Positions 1 through 8,007 are shown, numbered from the stretch's first letter. The stretch is 64,000 nt of DNA from Bauldia sp965232525 (GCF_965232525.1 NZ_OZ246980.1:744001-808000); one strand, 5' to 3'. Translations and numbers: made by a program. The notes: generated by a model not told the origin, from the letters alone.

Positions 1-162
1 GCCGGCGTGACACTGCACATCGAGACGCTCTACGGCACCAACAACCACCACATCGCCGAGAGCTGCTTCAAGGCGCTGGCCCGGGCTCTGCGGGCGGCGG
101 CGGCGATCGATCCGCGCCAGGAAGGGCGCCTGCCATCCACCAAGGGCCGGCTCGGAGACTGA
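1..162 (+). CDS. hisB: Imidazoleglycerol-phosphate dehydratase, C-terminal part (partial)
   Basis: Only the last 53 codons are inside the window; the gene begins upstream of base 1. The visible end carries the HisB C-terminal signature HIETLYGTNNHHIAES followed by CFKALARALR and the closing RLPSTKG. The two histidines of the NHH segment are manganese ligands in this family. HisB dehydrates imidazole glycerol phosphate to imidazole acetol phosphate in histidine biosynthesis in the cytoplasm. The stop lies 5 bases before the DUF2628 gene, which in turn overlaps hisH, so the three are probably cotranscribed. The identification is secure from this short tail. Confidence 0.93.
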   Translation, partial: AGVTLHIETLYGTNNHHIAESCFKALARALRAAAAIDPRQEGRLPSTKGRLGD

Positions 163-167
163 GGCGA

Positions 168-650
168 ATGGCGTTCTACACCGTCCTCGTCCCGCCTGAT
201 ACCAGCGAGACCGCCACGGACTCGCTTATCTTCGTCAAGGAGGGTTTCTGCTGGCCGGCGCTGTTCGTCCCGCTGATTTGGTCGATTTACTGCCGCCAAT
301 GGCTGATCCTGCTGTTTCTGCTTGCCGCGGTCCTGGTTCTCGTCGCAATCGGCGGCACCGTCGCCACGGTCGTCTACTGGCTCGGCCGGGTATGGTTCGC
401 GCTTGAGGCCAACGGGCTCCGCCGCTGGACGCTGGAGCGCAACGGTCACCGAACCATCGCCGTGGTCGAAGGCCGCACCCAGGACGAAGCCGAACGGCGT
501 TACTTCGAGGAGATCGAACTTCACGTAGAGCCGGCGGACCCGACCGCAGATGATCCGCCTGCGCCGTCCGGATGGGAGCCGGTGACGAAGACCCCGCCGG
601 AGGAGCGTCCCGTCGTCGGCCTGTTCCCGTCGCCGAACCCGACCCGATGA
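168..650 (+). CDS. DUF2628 family membrane protein
   Basis: A 160-residue protein with the opening MAFYTVLVPP, the motif FVKEGFCWPALFVP near residues 22-36, and two hydrophobic stretches at about 38-58 and 60-76. This is the DUF2628 pattern. Its biochemical role is unknown. The C-terminal half is soluble and includes RRYFEEIE, then a Pro/Glu-rich tail. The gene starts 5 bases after hisB, and its stop overlaps the hisH start as ATGA. DUF2628 genes recur between hisB and hisH in alphaproteobacteria, so the position supports the call and implies translational coupling, but does not show a role in histidine synthesis. Confidence 0.85.
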   Translation: MAFYTVLVPPDTSETATDSLIFVKEGFCWPALFVPLIWSIYCRQWLILLFLLAAVLVLVAIGGTVATVVYWLGRVWFALEANGLRRWTLERNGHRTIAVVEGRTQDEAERRYFEEIELHVEPADPTADDPPAPSGWEPVTKTPPEERPVVGLFPSPNPTR

Positions 651-1294
651 CCGTCGCTCTGATCGACTACGGCGCCGGCAATCTCCGGTCCGCGGCGAAG
701 GCGTTTGAGCGCATGCTCGGCGCGGCAAACGCGGGCGCGGTCACCGTGACATCCGACCCGGACGTGGTCGCCCGCGCCGACCGGATCGTCCTACCCGGCG
801 ATGGCGCGTTCGCCGACTGTCGCCGCAATCTCGACGCCCTCGACGGCATGGTCGAGGCCATCGACGAAGCCATCGATACCCGCGGCCGGCCGTTTCTCGG
901 CATCTGCGTCGGCATGCAGTTGCTAGCGAGCCGCGGTATCGAGCATGGGGTCACGGAGGGACTAAACCGCATTCCCGGCGAGGTTCGCGCCATCGAACCC
1001 ACCGATCCGGCGCTGAAAGTTCCGCACATGGGCTGGAACACCCTTGGCGGCCGCGCCGCGCACCCGCTTCTCGACGGCATCGCCCTCGGCCCCGAGGGCT
1101 GGCATGCCTACTTCCTGCACTCCTTCCATATGGTCGCCCACAACGAGGCCGATGTCATCGCGGTCGCCGACTACGGCGGCCCGGTCACCGCCATCGTCGC
1201 GAGGGGCAATATCGCCGGTACCCAGTTTCACCCGGAAAAGAGCCAGAAACTCGGTTTGGCGCTGATCGGCAACTTCCTGAAATGGTCGCCGTAA
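647..1294 (+). CDS. hisH: Imidazole glycerol phosphate synthase, glutamine amidotransferase subunit HisH
   Basis: A 215-residue class I glutamine amidotransferase. The nucleophile Cys87 lies in FLGICVGMQLL, and His195 and Glu197 lie in QFHPEKSQ, which completes the triad. HisH releases ammonia from glutamine and feeds it to HisF, forming IGP and AICAR. The chosen ATG at 647 overlaps the upstream stop (ATGA) and gives the family's normal N-terminus MTVALIDYGAGN. An in-frame start at 572 would add 25 unrelated residues. HisF, its partner, lies about 1.8 kb downstream after a non-histidine insertion. The last 67 bases overlap a small gene on the opposite strand. Confidence 0.96.
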   Translation: MTVALIDYGAGNLRSAAKAFERMLGAANAGAVTVTSDPDVVARADRIVLPGDGAFADCRRNLDALDGMVEAIDEAIDTRGRPFLGICVGMQLLASRGIEHGVTEGLNRIPGEVRAIEPTDPALKVPHMGWNTLGGRAAHPLLDGIALGPEGWHAYFLHSFHMVAHNEADVIAVADYGGPVTAIVARGNIAGTQFHPEKSQKLGLALIGNFLKWSP

Positions 1295-1593
1295 GGATCA
1301 TCAGGGTCGTCCGGATCATCAGAATCGTCGAACAAATCTAGCTGACGATCTCGCGGTACGACCTTGAACCGGGGGGAGTGCCTTGGAGGTTCCTCGGCCG
1401 GCGCCAATTCCGGCGATTCATGCTTAAGCTGTTGATAGGCGATACTCTTGCTGCCGCTGTGGATGTCTTCCTGCCACACTTCGTACAGTCGTCGAGGATC
1501 GACATCGTAGACCGCTACGATGTCTCGGACTTTCCTTCCGGACCACCTATGCTTCCAGCTTTCCACAGCTTGGTCAAAGGTCAGTGAACTCAT
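1228..1593 (-). CDS. Small HTH-like protein of unknown function with acidic DDP-repeat tail
   Basis: A 121-residue protein that I cannot assign to a named family. The N-terminal 50 residues (MSSLTFDQAVESWKHRW, then RKVRDIVAVYDVDPRRLYEVW) look like a short helix-turn-helix or homeodomain-like fold. The middle is charged, and near residue 85 comes LDLFDD followed by a DDP-type repeat. An AAGGAG ribosome site lies 10 bases before the ATG at 1593, which favours this start over the TTG at 1602 and supports a real gene. It runs against the his operon and overlaps the 3' end of hisH by 67 bases. It is less GC-rich than its neighbours, which suggests acquisition. Confidence 0.6.
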   Translation of the reverse strand: MSSLTFDQAVESWKHRWSGRKVRDIVAVYDVDPRRLYEVWQEDIHSGSKSIAYQQLKHESPELAPAEEPPRHSPRFKVVPRDRQLDLFDDSDDPDDPDDPYGDHFRKLPISAKPSFWLFSG

Positions 1594-1626
1594 GTTGGAC
1601 AAGCTCCTTCGCCGAGTTGAGCGAGA

Positions 1627-1736
1627 GGAGCACCTTGACCCGACAGCTGGACTTTGTTTCAGTCCGCTCGCAGACAGCTGCGCCCGTGGTGCTCCATGCA
1701 GTACGGGGGGAAAGCCGGGCCGGAATCCCGGCTTTT
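1627..1736 (+). ncRNA. Possible structured small RNA ending in a terminator
   Basis: Nested inverted repeats suggest a folded transcript. GGAGCACC (1627-1634) pairs with GGTGCTCC (1688-1695). CAGCTG (1644-1649) can pair with CAGCTG (1675-1680). GGACT (1649-1653) pairs with AGTCC (1661-1665). These are followed by a GC-rich hairpin with a T run (1711-1736). I do not recognise a known RNA family. The outer stem could instead act on the minus strand as the leader of the small HTH-like gene, since it lies 34 bases upstream of that gene's start. No convincing promoter was found. Confidence 0.3.
1711..1736 (+). terminator. Rho-independent terminator
   Basis: AAAGCCGGG and CCCGGCTTT form a 9-bp stem around a 7-base loop, ending in TTTT on the plus strand. 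On the minus strand the hairpin is followed by C's, so plus-strand use is more likely. It would end transcripts coming from hisH or from the putative small RNA. Confidence 0.6.
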
Positions 1737-1803
1737 CCGCTTGGTCATGGCGAAAGCTATGGTGATTCCCTACCCCCGCAAAGCTCGACCTAACGGGTCA
1801 ATG

Positions 1804-1872
1804 TTGACATCCCCGAAATCCACAATGCTGTGTGGTTTATCCACATTTAGCTTTGCAACGATCATTGCAACG
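1804..1872 (+). promoter_or_regulatory. Putative control region ahead of the membrane protein and hisA-hisF-hisE
   Basis: A perfect -35 hexamer TTGACA lies at 1804-1809, but I see no good -10 at normal spacing. It is followed by the inverted repeat TGTGGTTTATCCACA (1831-1845), whose right part TTATCCACA matches the DnaA-box consensus. Next come two direct copies of TTGCAACG (1853-1860 and 1865-1872) spaced by 12 bases. Because a terminator lies upstream, the hisA part of the cluster probably needs its own promoter here. The assignment rests on position and motif only. Confidence 0.3.
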
Positions 1873-1906
1873 TTATGCGAATCATCTGGTTCCGCATGAA
1901 ACAACC

Positions 1907-2392
1907 GTGACCGAGGGCTGGGACAACTTCTTCCTTGGCCAGCTCGGCGCCTCGGCGGCGCTCGGCGGGCTCCTGTTCGTCGCGGTTTCGATCAACCTCG
2001 AACGGATTCTCGCCGCGAAGGACCTGCCCAACCGGGCGCTGCTGGCGATGCTGCTACTGCTCACCGTCCTGGTCATCTCGGCGCTGATGCTGATCCCGGC
2101 CCAGCCGACCGTCACGCTCGGGATCGAGGCGCTGGCGCTCGGCGCCTTCGTCCTCGCCGTGGGAACCGCCATCGAGGCGACCGCCGCCAAGTCGCCGCGG
2201 ATCACCAACCGGATCACCTATGCCGTCAACGTCGTCCTGTTCGCCGCGGCGGCGCTTCCCTACATCGTCGGTGGAATCTTGCTCCTTTTCGGCGATCTCT
2301 CCGGGGTGTATTGGATCGCCGTCGCCATCATCTTTTCCATCATCAAGGCGGTGGTCGACGGCTGGGTCCTCCTGGTCGAAATCCACCGCTAG
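1907..2392 (+). CDS. Integral membrane protein of unknown function
   Basis: A 161-residue hydrophobic protein with about five membrane segments. It opens with TEGWDNFFLGQLGASAALGG, then LLFVAVSINLERIL. This resembles a group of small bacterial membrane proteins with starts like HDFFVAxxGAAAALxGLVFVAVSINL, whose function is not established. I chose the GTG at 1907 because that is where family resemblance begins; an ATG at 1832 would add 25 polar residues that run through the regulatory repeats. The stop lies 10 bases before hisA, so the two are probably cotranscribed. There is no obvious ribosome site. Confidence 0.6.
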   Translation: MTEGWDNFFLGQLGASAALGGLLFVAVSINLERILAAKDLPNRALLAMLLLLTVLVISALMLIPAQPTVTLGIEALALGAFVLAVGTAIEATAAKSPRITNRITYAVNVVLFAAAALPYIVGGILLLFGDLSGVYWIAVAIIFSIIKAVVDGWVLLVEIHR

Positions 2393-2402
2393 AGCGCCCG
2401 CC

Positions 2403-3143
2403 ATGATTCTGTTTCCCGCCATCGATCTGAAGGACGGTGCCTGCGTCCGCCTCGAAAAGGGCGCGATGGAGAGCGCCACGGTGTTCAACCCGGACCCGGC
2501 GGCGCAGGCGAAAACTTTCGCGAAGCAGGGATTCGCGTGGCTGCATGTGGTCGACCTCAACGGGGCATTCGCCGGCAAGGCCGTCAACGGCGCTGCCGCC
2601 GAAGCGATCCTCGCCGCGATCGACATCCCGGTGCAGCTCGGCGGCGGCATCCGCGATCACGCAGCCATCGACGGCTGGATCGGACGCGGCGTCGCCCGGG
2701 TCATCCTGGGGACGGCGGCCGTGCGCGATCCCGATCTGGTGCGCATCGCGGCCCGCAATCATCCCGGCCGGATCGCCGTCGGCATCGACGCTCGCGCCGG
2801 TAAGGTCGCCGTTGACGGCTGGGCCGACACCACCGAGATGGACGTCATCGACCTCGCCCGTCGGTTCGAGGACGCCGGCGTCGCCGCCATCATCTATACC
2901 GACATCGACCGGGACGGCGTCCTTGCCGGACTCAACTTCCCGGCAACGCTCCGCCTTGCCGGCGCTGTGTCGGTCCCGGTCATCGCCTCGGGCGGCCTCG
3001 CCTCCCTCGCCGATATCCTGCGGCTGCTCGAGCCGGACTGTGCCGGCTTGGAAGGCGCCATCGCCGGGCGGGCGCTTTATGACGGCCGCCTCGATCCGCT
3101 GGAGGCGCTGCGGCTGATCGAAGCCGCGGCGATCAACGGCTGA
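2403..3143 (+). CDS. hisA: Phosphoribosylformimino-AICAR ribotide isomerase HisA
   Basis: A 246-residue (beta/alpha)8 barrel beginning MILFPAIDLKDG. The catalytic acids Asp8 and Asp129 (in VGIDARAG) are both present. The paired phosphate-binding segments LGGGIRD (about 79-85) and ASGGLAS in the second half are also present. HisA performs the Amadori isomerisation of ProFAR to PRFAR, the substrate of HisF-HisH. Length is normal. The stop overlaps the hisF start by one base (TGATG), indicating coupled translation. Confidence 0.97.
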   Translation: MILFPAIDLKDGACVRLEKGAMESATVFNPDPAAQAKTFAKQGFAWLHVVDLNGAFAGKAVNGAAAEAILAAIDIPVQLGGGIRDHAAIDGWIGRGVARVILGTAAVRDPDLVRIAARNHPGRIAVGIDARAGKVAVDGWADTTEMDVIDLARRFEDAGVAAIIYTDIDRDGVLAGLNFPATLRLAGAVSVPVIASGGLASLADILRLLEPDCAGLEGAIAGRALYDGRLDPLEALRLIEAAAING

Positions 3144-3919
3144 TGCTGAAAGCCCGCGTCATCCCCTGCCTCGACGTCAAGGACGGCCGTGTCGTCAAGG
3201 GTGTCCGCTTCGTCGACCTCACCGACGCCGGCGATCCGGTCGAGGCCGCGCGTGCCTATGACGCCGCCGGCGCCGACGAACTCTGCTTCCTCGATATTCG
3301 CGCGAGCCACGAAGATCGCGGAACGATCCTCGACGTGGTCGCCCGCACCGCCGAGGTGTGTTTCATCCCGGTCACCGTCGGCGGTGGTGTGCGGAGCGTC
3401 GCCGACATTCGCGCACTGATGCTCGCCGGCGCCGACAAGGTCTTGATCAACACCGCAGCGCAGACCAACCCCGATCTGGTGCCGAGCGCGGCGGAGAAGT
3501 TCGGCTCGCAGGCGATCGTGGTCAACATCGACGCAACCCGGGTCAGCAGCGACGGCAACGCCCCCCGCTGGGAAGTCTTTTCCCATGTCACGCACAAACC
3601 GATCGGCATGGATGTCATCGATTATGCGACCCGCATGGCCGCCCTTGGCGCCGGTGAACTCTTGGTGACATCGCAGGACAATGACGGCACCCGCGACGGA
3701 TACGACATTGCGCTGACCCGCGCGATTGCCGACGCGGTGCCGGTGCCGGTGGTGGCCTCCGGCGGCGCCGGACGGCCGGAACATCTCGTTGCCGCCGTCC
3801 GTGACGGGCACGCCTCCGCCGTGCTTGCGGCATCGGTTTTTCATTTCGGCGATTTCTCCATACACGACGCCAAGGCCCACATGGCAGCCCTCGGCGTACC
3901 GGTGCGGCTCGATGGCTGA
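3143..3919 (+). CDS. hisF: Imidazole glycerol phosphate synthase, cyclase subunit HisF
   Basis: A 258-residue barrel with both catalytic aspartates in place: Asp11 (VIPCLDVKDG) and Asp130 (VVNIDATRV). The phosphate-binding turn VGGGVRS (about 79-85) and VVASGGAG in the second half are intact. HisF uses ammonia channelled from HisH to convert PRFAR to IGP and AICAR. It overlaps hisA by one base upstream and hisE by 8 bases downstream, so hisA-hisF-hisE form one translationally coupled unit. There is a mild spacer, SSDGNAPR, after Asp130 that is common in HisF. Confidence 0.98.
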   Translation: MLKARVIPCLDVKDGRVVKGVRFVDLTDAGDPVEAARAYDAAGADELCFLDIRASHEDRGTILDVVARTAEVCFIPVTVGGGVRSVADIRALMLAGADKVLINTAAQTNPDLVPSAAEKFGSQAIVVNIDATRVSSDGNAPRWEVFSHVTHKPIGMDVIDYATRMAALGAGELLVTSQDNDGTRDGYDIALTRAIADAVPVPVVASGGAGRPEHLVAAVRDGHASAVLAASVFHFGDFSIHDAKAHMAALGVPVRLDG

Positions 3920-4256
3920 CGAGCGTCCCTTCACCCTCGACGACCTGGCGGCGATCCTCGCCGACCGGGCGCGCTCGGGCGGATCGGGGTCCTATACGGC
4001 CAGGTTGCTCAACGCCGGGGTGCGGACATGCGCCCAGAAATTCGGCGAGGAAGCGGTGGAGGCGGTGCTTGCCGCGGTCGGCGAGGACGATGCCGCGCTG
4101 ACTGCCGAAGCAGCCGATGTGCTCTATCACCTGCTGGTCATGCTACAATCCCGTGACATCGCCCTGTCGAGCGTGATGGAAGAGCTCGACCGGCGAACTG
4201 GCCAGTCGGGGCTGGCGGAGAAGGCGGCGCGCAATCGCGCCGACGGGGAGAAGTGA
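3912..4256 (+). CDS. hisE: Phosphoribosyl-ATP pyrophosphatase HisE
   Basis: A 114-residue all-helical MazG-like enzyme. The metal-binding helices are visible as KFGEEAVEAVLAA (about 39-51) and EAADVLYHLLVML (about 61-73). HisE hydrolyses phosphoribosyl-ATP to phosphoribosyl-AMP in the second step of histidine synthesis. The ATG at 3912 overlaps the end of hisF by 8 bases and gives a standard-length protein; a longer in-frame extension from 3726 is only hisF sequence in another frame. The stop overlaps the coaA start (TGATG). HisI, its usual partner activity, is not in the window. Confidence 0.95.
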   Translation: MADERPFTLDDLAAILADRARSGGSGSYTARLLNAGVRTCAQKFGEEAVEAVLAAVGEDDAALTAEAADVLYHLLVMLQSRDIALSSVMEELDRRTGQSGLAEKAARNRADGEK

Positions 4257-5209
4257 TGGATCAGCCGTCGCCGCCGCGCGTCTCGCCGCATCTGATCTTC
4301 AGTCGCGCGGAATGGGCGGCGCTCAGGGCCGACACGCCGATGACGCTGACCGGCGAGGAGGTCAAGCGGCTCCAGAGCCTCAACGATCCGGTCTCCCTCG
4401 ACGAAGTCGCCGAAATCTACCTGCCGGTCTCCCGTCTCCTCAGCCTCTATGTCGCCGCGATCCAGAACCTGCATCAGGCGACCCGGTCGTTTCTCGGCAA
4501 CCACGACGGCGTCATGCCGTTCATCATCGGCATCGCCGGCTCGGTGGCGGTCGGCAAATCGACCACAGCACGGCTGCTCCAGGCGCTGCTCCAGCGCTGG
4601 CCGAACACACCGCGAGTCGAACTGATGGCGACCGACGGGTTCCTGCTCCCGAACGCCGTGCTCCAGGAAGAGGGGCTAATGGAGCGCAAGGGGTTCCCGG
4701 AGAGCTACGACCGCCCCGCGCTGCTCGCCTTCCTCAACAGCGTCAAGTCAGGCGAACCCAAGGTCACCGCGCCGTTCTATTCGCATCTCACCTACGACAT
4801 CGTGCCCGGTAAGCACGTGACGGTCGAGCGGCCCGATATCCTGATCGTCGAAGGGCTGAACGTGCTCCAGACGTCGCGATTGCCCCGCGATGGCCGGGCC
4901 GTGCCGTTCGTCTCCGACTTCTTCGACTTCTCGATCTACATCGATGCCGACGAGGCGATCATCCGCACCTGGTACCTGGAGCGTTTCAAGGAACTCCGCC
5001 GCACCGCCTTCCGCGACCCTGAGTCCTACTTCCACCGCTACGCCTCGATCTCGAACGAGGAGGCGATCACCATCGCCGGCGGCCTATGGGACCGGATCAA
5101 CCTCGTCAATCTGCGCGAAAATATCCGACCGACCCGGCCTCGCGCGGACCTGATCCTGCGCAAGGGCGACGATCATCGCGTCGAACAGGTCGCGCTCCGC
5201 CGCCTCTGA
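4256..5209 (+). CDS. coaA: Type I pantothenate kinase
   Basis: A 317-residue P-loop kinase. The Walker A motif GSVAVGKST sits at about residues 95-103. MATDGFLLPN (substrate-binding Asp), RKGFPESYD, PFYSHLTYDIVPG and VEGLNVLQ follow in family order. CoaA phosphorylates pantothenate, the first and usually feedback-controlled step of coenzyme A synthesis. The start is the ATG at 4256 that overlaps the hisE stop; a GTG one codon earlier is possible. Joining of hisE and coaA is a familiar arrangement in alphaproteobacteria. Confidence 0.96.
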   Translation: MDQPSPPRVSPHLIFSRAEWAALRADTPMTLTGEEVKRLQSLNDPVSLDEVAEIYLPVSRLLSLYVAAIQNLHQATRSFLGNHDGVMPFIIGIAGSVAVGKSTTARLLQALLQRWPNTPRVELMATDGFLLPNAVLQEEGLMERKGFPESYDRPALLAFLNSVKSGEPKVTAPFYSHLTYDIVPGKHVTVERPDILIVEGLNVLQTSRLPRDGRAVPFVSDFFDFSIYIDADEAIIRTWYLERFKELRRTAFRDPESYFHRYASISNEEAITIAGGLWDRINLVNLRENIRPTRPRADLILRKGDDHRVEQVALRRL

Positions 5210-5223
5210 CCGGATCGCGCGTC

Positions 5224-5988
5224 TCACACCCGGTTGATCGAGACGCCGCCATCGACCAGAACCGCGGCCCCGGTCATGAAGCTCGCGTCATCGGACGCCA
5301 GATGGAGGACCGAGCGGGCGATCTCCTCCGGCCGCGCCAGGCGTTTGAGCGCATGGAGCCCCTCGGCAAAGGCGAGCGTCTCCGGCGTGTTGGCGTAAGC
5401 ACGCCCCATCGGTGTGTCGGTCCCGCCTGGCAGAATCGCGTTCACCCTTATGCCCTGGGCACCGAACTCGCTGGCAAGCACCTGAGTCAGGCCAATCAGG
5501 CCGGCTTTGCTGGCGGCATAGGCGGCCATCCCCGGCATGCCGGCGGAATAACCAACGAAGGTCGAGTTGAAGATGATCGACCCGGCGCCGCGCTGAAGCA
5601 TCGCCGGGATCTGCGCCCTGGCGCCGAGGAAGGCGCTGGTGAGATTAGTATCGAGCATATCGTGCCAGGCTTCGACGGTGAGGTCGGGCGTCGGCACCGC
5701 CTCACCCATCGTTCCGGCGTTGTTGAAAGCGATGTCGAGGCCGCCGAAGCGATTGACCGCCGCATCGACCAGCGCCTGCGCCAGATCACTGTCCTTGGCA
5801 TCGCCCGAGATCGCGGCCGCTTCGCCGCCGCTGTTCCGGATCTCCTCGACCAGCGTGTCGAGCGGATCGCGCCGCCGGGCGCTAACCACGACCTTAGCGC
5901 CTTCGTCGGCAAACAATCGCGCCGTGGCCCGCCCGATGCCGGAACTCGCGCCGGTGACGATGGCAACCTTGTCATTCAGTCTTCCCAT
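5224..5988 (-). CDS. SDR family NAD(P)-dependent oxidoreductase
   Basis: A 254-residue classical short-chain dehydrogenase. TGASSGIG (residues 12-19) binds the cofactor, NNAG stabilises the sheet, and the catalytic serine and YAASK follow in order. The family C-terminal pattern FMTGAAVLVDGG is present. The sequence resembles the glucose 1-dehydrogenase/3-oxoacyl reductase group, but the substrate cannot be deduced. It is convergent with coaA (14 bases apart) and stands about 100 bases downstream of alanine dehydrogenase on the same strand, so it may share that transcript. Confidence 0.85.
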   Translation of the reverse strand: MGRLNDKVAIVTGASSGIGRATARLFADEGAKVVVSARRRDPLDTLVEEIRNSGGEAAAISGDAKDSDLAQALVDAAVNRFGGLDIAFNNAGTMGEAVPTPDLTVEAWHDMLDTNLTSAFLGARAQIPAMLQRGAGSIIFNSTFVGYSAGMPGMAAYAASKAGLIGLTQVLASEFGAQGIRVNAILPGGTDTPMGRAYANTPETLAFAEGLHALKRLARPEEIARSVLHLASDDASFMTGAAVLVDGGVSINRV

Positions 5989-6087
5989 GATGTCGAAACC
6001 CTCTTTGACAGACGTGTTGGGCTTCGAAATCTCAGCTCCCCGGTTGGATCGCCACCCGATTCCTGCGGTTGCCGACGATTTTGGCGG

Positions 6088-7203
6088 TCACGTCGCTAAC
6101 AACTGATCCGGCTCGTCGAAGGGCAGATCAAGGCTTTCGGCGACACCACGGTGGGCGATCCGTCCGGCGTGGACGTTGAGCCCTTCGAGCAAATGCGGGT
6201 TGGCACCGAGCGCTTCCAGGCCCGCGTCGGCGATGGCGAGACCGAAGGGCAGCGTGGCGTTGTTCAGCGCTTCGCTCGAGGTCAGCGGTACCGCGCCGGG
6301 CATATTGGCGACGCAGTAGTGAACGATCCCGTCGACCACATAGGTCGGCTCTTCGTGGGTGGTCGGCCGCGAGGTTTCGAAGCACCCGCCCTGATCGATC
6401 GCGACATCGACCAGCACCGCGCCGGGCTTCATGCCGGCGAGCATCGCCCGGCTGACCAGTTTCGGCGCCGAGGCACCTGGGATGAGAACCGCGCCGACCA
6501 CGATGTCGGCCGAGAAGACTTCCTCGCGGATCGCTTCCAGAGTCGAATAACGGGTCTTGACCCGGCCCTGGAACAGGTCATCCAGGTCGCGCAATCGCGG
6601 CAGCGATCGATCGACAATGATGACTTCCGCCCCAAACCCGACGGCGATCTGCGCCGCTTGGGTACCGACCACGCCGCCGCCGATGACCGACACTTTGCCC
6701 GGCGGGACACCCGGCACCCCGCCGAGTAGAATCCCACGGCCACCATTCGGCTTTTCCAGCGCTGTCGCGCCGGCCTGGATTGACAGCCGGCCAGCCACTT
6801 CGCTCATCGGCGCCAGAAGGGGCAACCCGCCGCGACTGTCGGTGACCGTCTCGTACGCGACCGCCGTTACGCCGGACTCCATCAGCCCCGCTGCCTGTTC
6901 AGGGTCAGCGGCGAGGTGCAGGTAAGTGAACAGGATCTGGTCGGGTCGGAGCTGCGCCCATTCCTCCGGCTGCGGTTCCTTGACCTTGACGATCATGTCG
7001 GTGCCATCGAACACCGCCGCCGCCGTCGGAACGATAGTACCGCCAGCCGCCGCATACACATCGTCGCCAGCGTTGATCCCGGTCCCGGCACCAGCCTCGA
7101 CCAGCACTTCATGACCGTGTGCCACGTACTCGACCACCGCCGCCGGCGTCAGCCCAACGCGAGCCTCGCCGACCTTGATTTCCCTGGGAACACCGACTCG
7201 CAT
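6088..7203 (-). CDS. ald: Alanine dehydrogenase
   Basis: A 371-residue protein, the typical length. It opens MRVGVPREIKVGEARVGLTP, with HEVLVEAGAG after it. VIGGGVVGTQAA forms the NAD-binding Rossmann turn, and NMPGAVPLTSS is a hallmark near the C-terminus. It oxidatively deaminates L-alanine to pyruvate and ammonia, or runs in reverse. An AAGGAGG ribosome site 8 bases before the ATG at 7203 fixes the start; 12 additional in-frame codons upstream are excluded. No AldR/Lrp regulator adjoins it. It may help recycle alanine made by the pyruvate-dependent aminotransferase at 19796-21154, but this is inference. Confidence 0.95.
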   Translation of the reverse strand: MRVGVPREIKVGEARVGLTPAAVVEYVAHGHEVLVEAGAGTGINAGDDVYAAAGGTIVPTAAAVFDGTDMIVKVKEPQPEEWAQLRPDQILFTYLHLAADPEQAAGLMESGVTAVAYETVTDSRGGLPLLAPMSEVAGRLSIQAGATALEKPNGGRGILLGGVPGVPPGKVSVIGGGVVGTQAAQIAVGFGAEVIIVDRSLPRLRDLDDLFQGRVKTRYSTLEAIREEVFSADIVVGAVLIPGASAPKLVSRAMLAGMKPGAVLVDVAIDQGGCFETSRPTTHEEPTYVVDGIVHYCVANMPGAVPLTSSEALNNATLPFGLAIADAGLEALGANPHLLEGLNVHAGRIAHRGVAESLDLPFDEPDQLLAT

Positions 7204-7311
7204 CGCCAGACCCTCCTTCGTCGGCGGGGACGCCGACACATCGGTCGGTATTCTAGCGCCATATGGGGTTAGCGTCGCTCGGAACCGACAAGGGCTCCGG
7301 TGCGATCCGGC

Positions 7312-8007
7312 TCAGGCAAACACGTTGCGGTCGAGCCAGCGGATCAACGGCATCGACGCCTTGACGTGGGTCATAACCGTATCGACCGCCTTCGCGCTGA
7401 ACAGGCCCTTCACCATCGGCTGATGGCCGCTCATCACGACGATACCCTTGCGGCGGAGCAGGGTCGCCACCGGCTCGTCTACTTCGAAGCCGCGCGGCAC
7501 CCGGGCCAACTGCGGCTCGCCGATCGTCGCTCCGTCCTTCTCCGCCTTGGCCAGTGCGGCGAGCAGGTCCTTGGCGCCACTGCCGGAGGTCACCGCGTCG
7601 CGGTAGGCGTCCAGTTGAGCCGGCTCGAAGGCCCAATGGCCGGCGCCGTAGCCCCAGTGATCCGCCGACAGGCTGATATGGAAGCCGGGCGATCTGTTAG
7701 GATGGTCGCCCGCCCAAAAGACCAGATGCAGCGAATTCGAATACGGCCGCTTGTCCTTGGAGAAGCGAACGTCCCGATTGATCCGCCGCAGCGAACCGTT
7801 GACCTTGGGCACCGCCTGAAGCGGCGGTTCGAGCTTGGCCAGCGGCGGCGCCATCGCCTCGATAAACGCGAGGGTCGGTTCGACGAAGGCGGCCTTGTAG
7901 AGATCGCGATGCGCCTCGAACCACTCTTTGTTATTGTTCTTCGCCAATTGATCGAGAAAGCCCGGAAGGTCCGGACTCAAGTGTAGTTTGCGAGGACCCT
8001 TGTTCAT
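7312..8007 (-). CDS. DUF2461 (TIGR02453) family protein
   Basis: A 231-residue protein with the family hallmarks FLDQLAKNNNKEWFEAHRDLY near the N-terminus, then RINRDVRFSKDKRPYSNSLH and GFHISLSADHWGYGAG. The family is widespread but has no established function. The ATG at 8007 has an AGGAG site 7 bases upstream, so the 15 extra codons upstream were left out. It is divergent from the small gene at 8116, with 108 bases between the starts that would hold both promoters. Confidence 0.88.
   Translation of the reverse strand: MNKGPRKLHLSPDLPGFLDQLAKNNNKEWFEAHRDLYKAAFVEPTLAFIEAMAPPLAKLEPPLQAVPKVNGSLRRINRDVRFSKDKRPYSNSLHLVFWAGDHPNRSPGFHISLSADHWGYGAGHWAFEPAQLDAYRDAVTSGSGAKDLLAALAKAEKDGATIGEPQLARVPRGFEVDEPVATLLRRKGIVVMSGHQPMVKGLFSAKAVDTVMTHVKASMPLIRWLDRNVFA

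Noticed and set aside
1837..1845. A consensus DnaA box as sign of a replication origin.
   Set aside because: It is a single box without an AT-rich unwinding region, dnaA or other origin genes.
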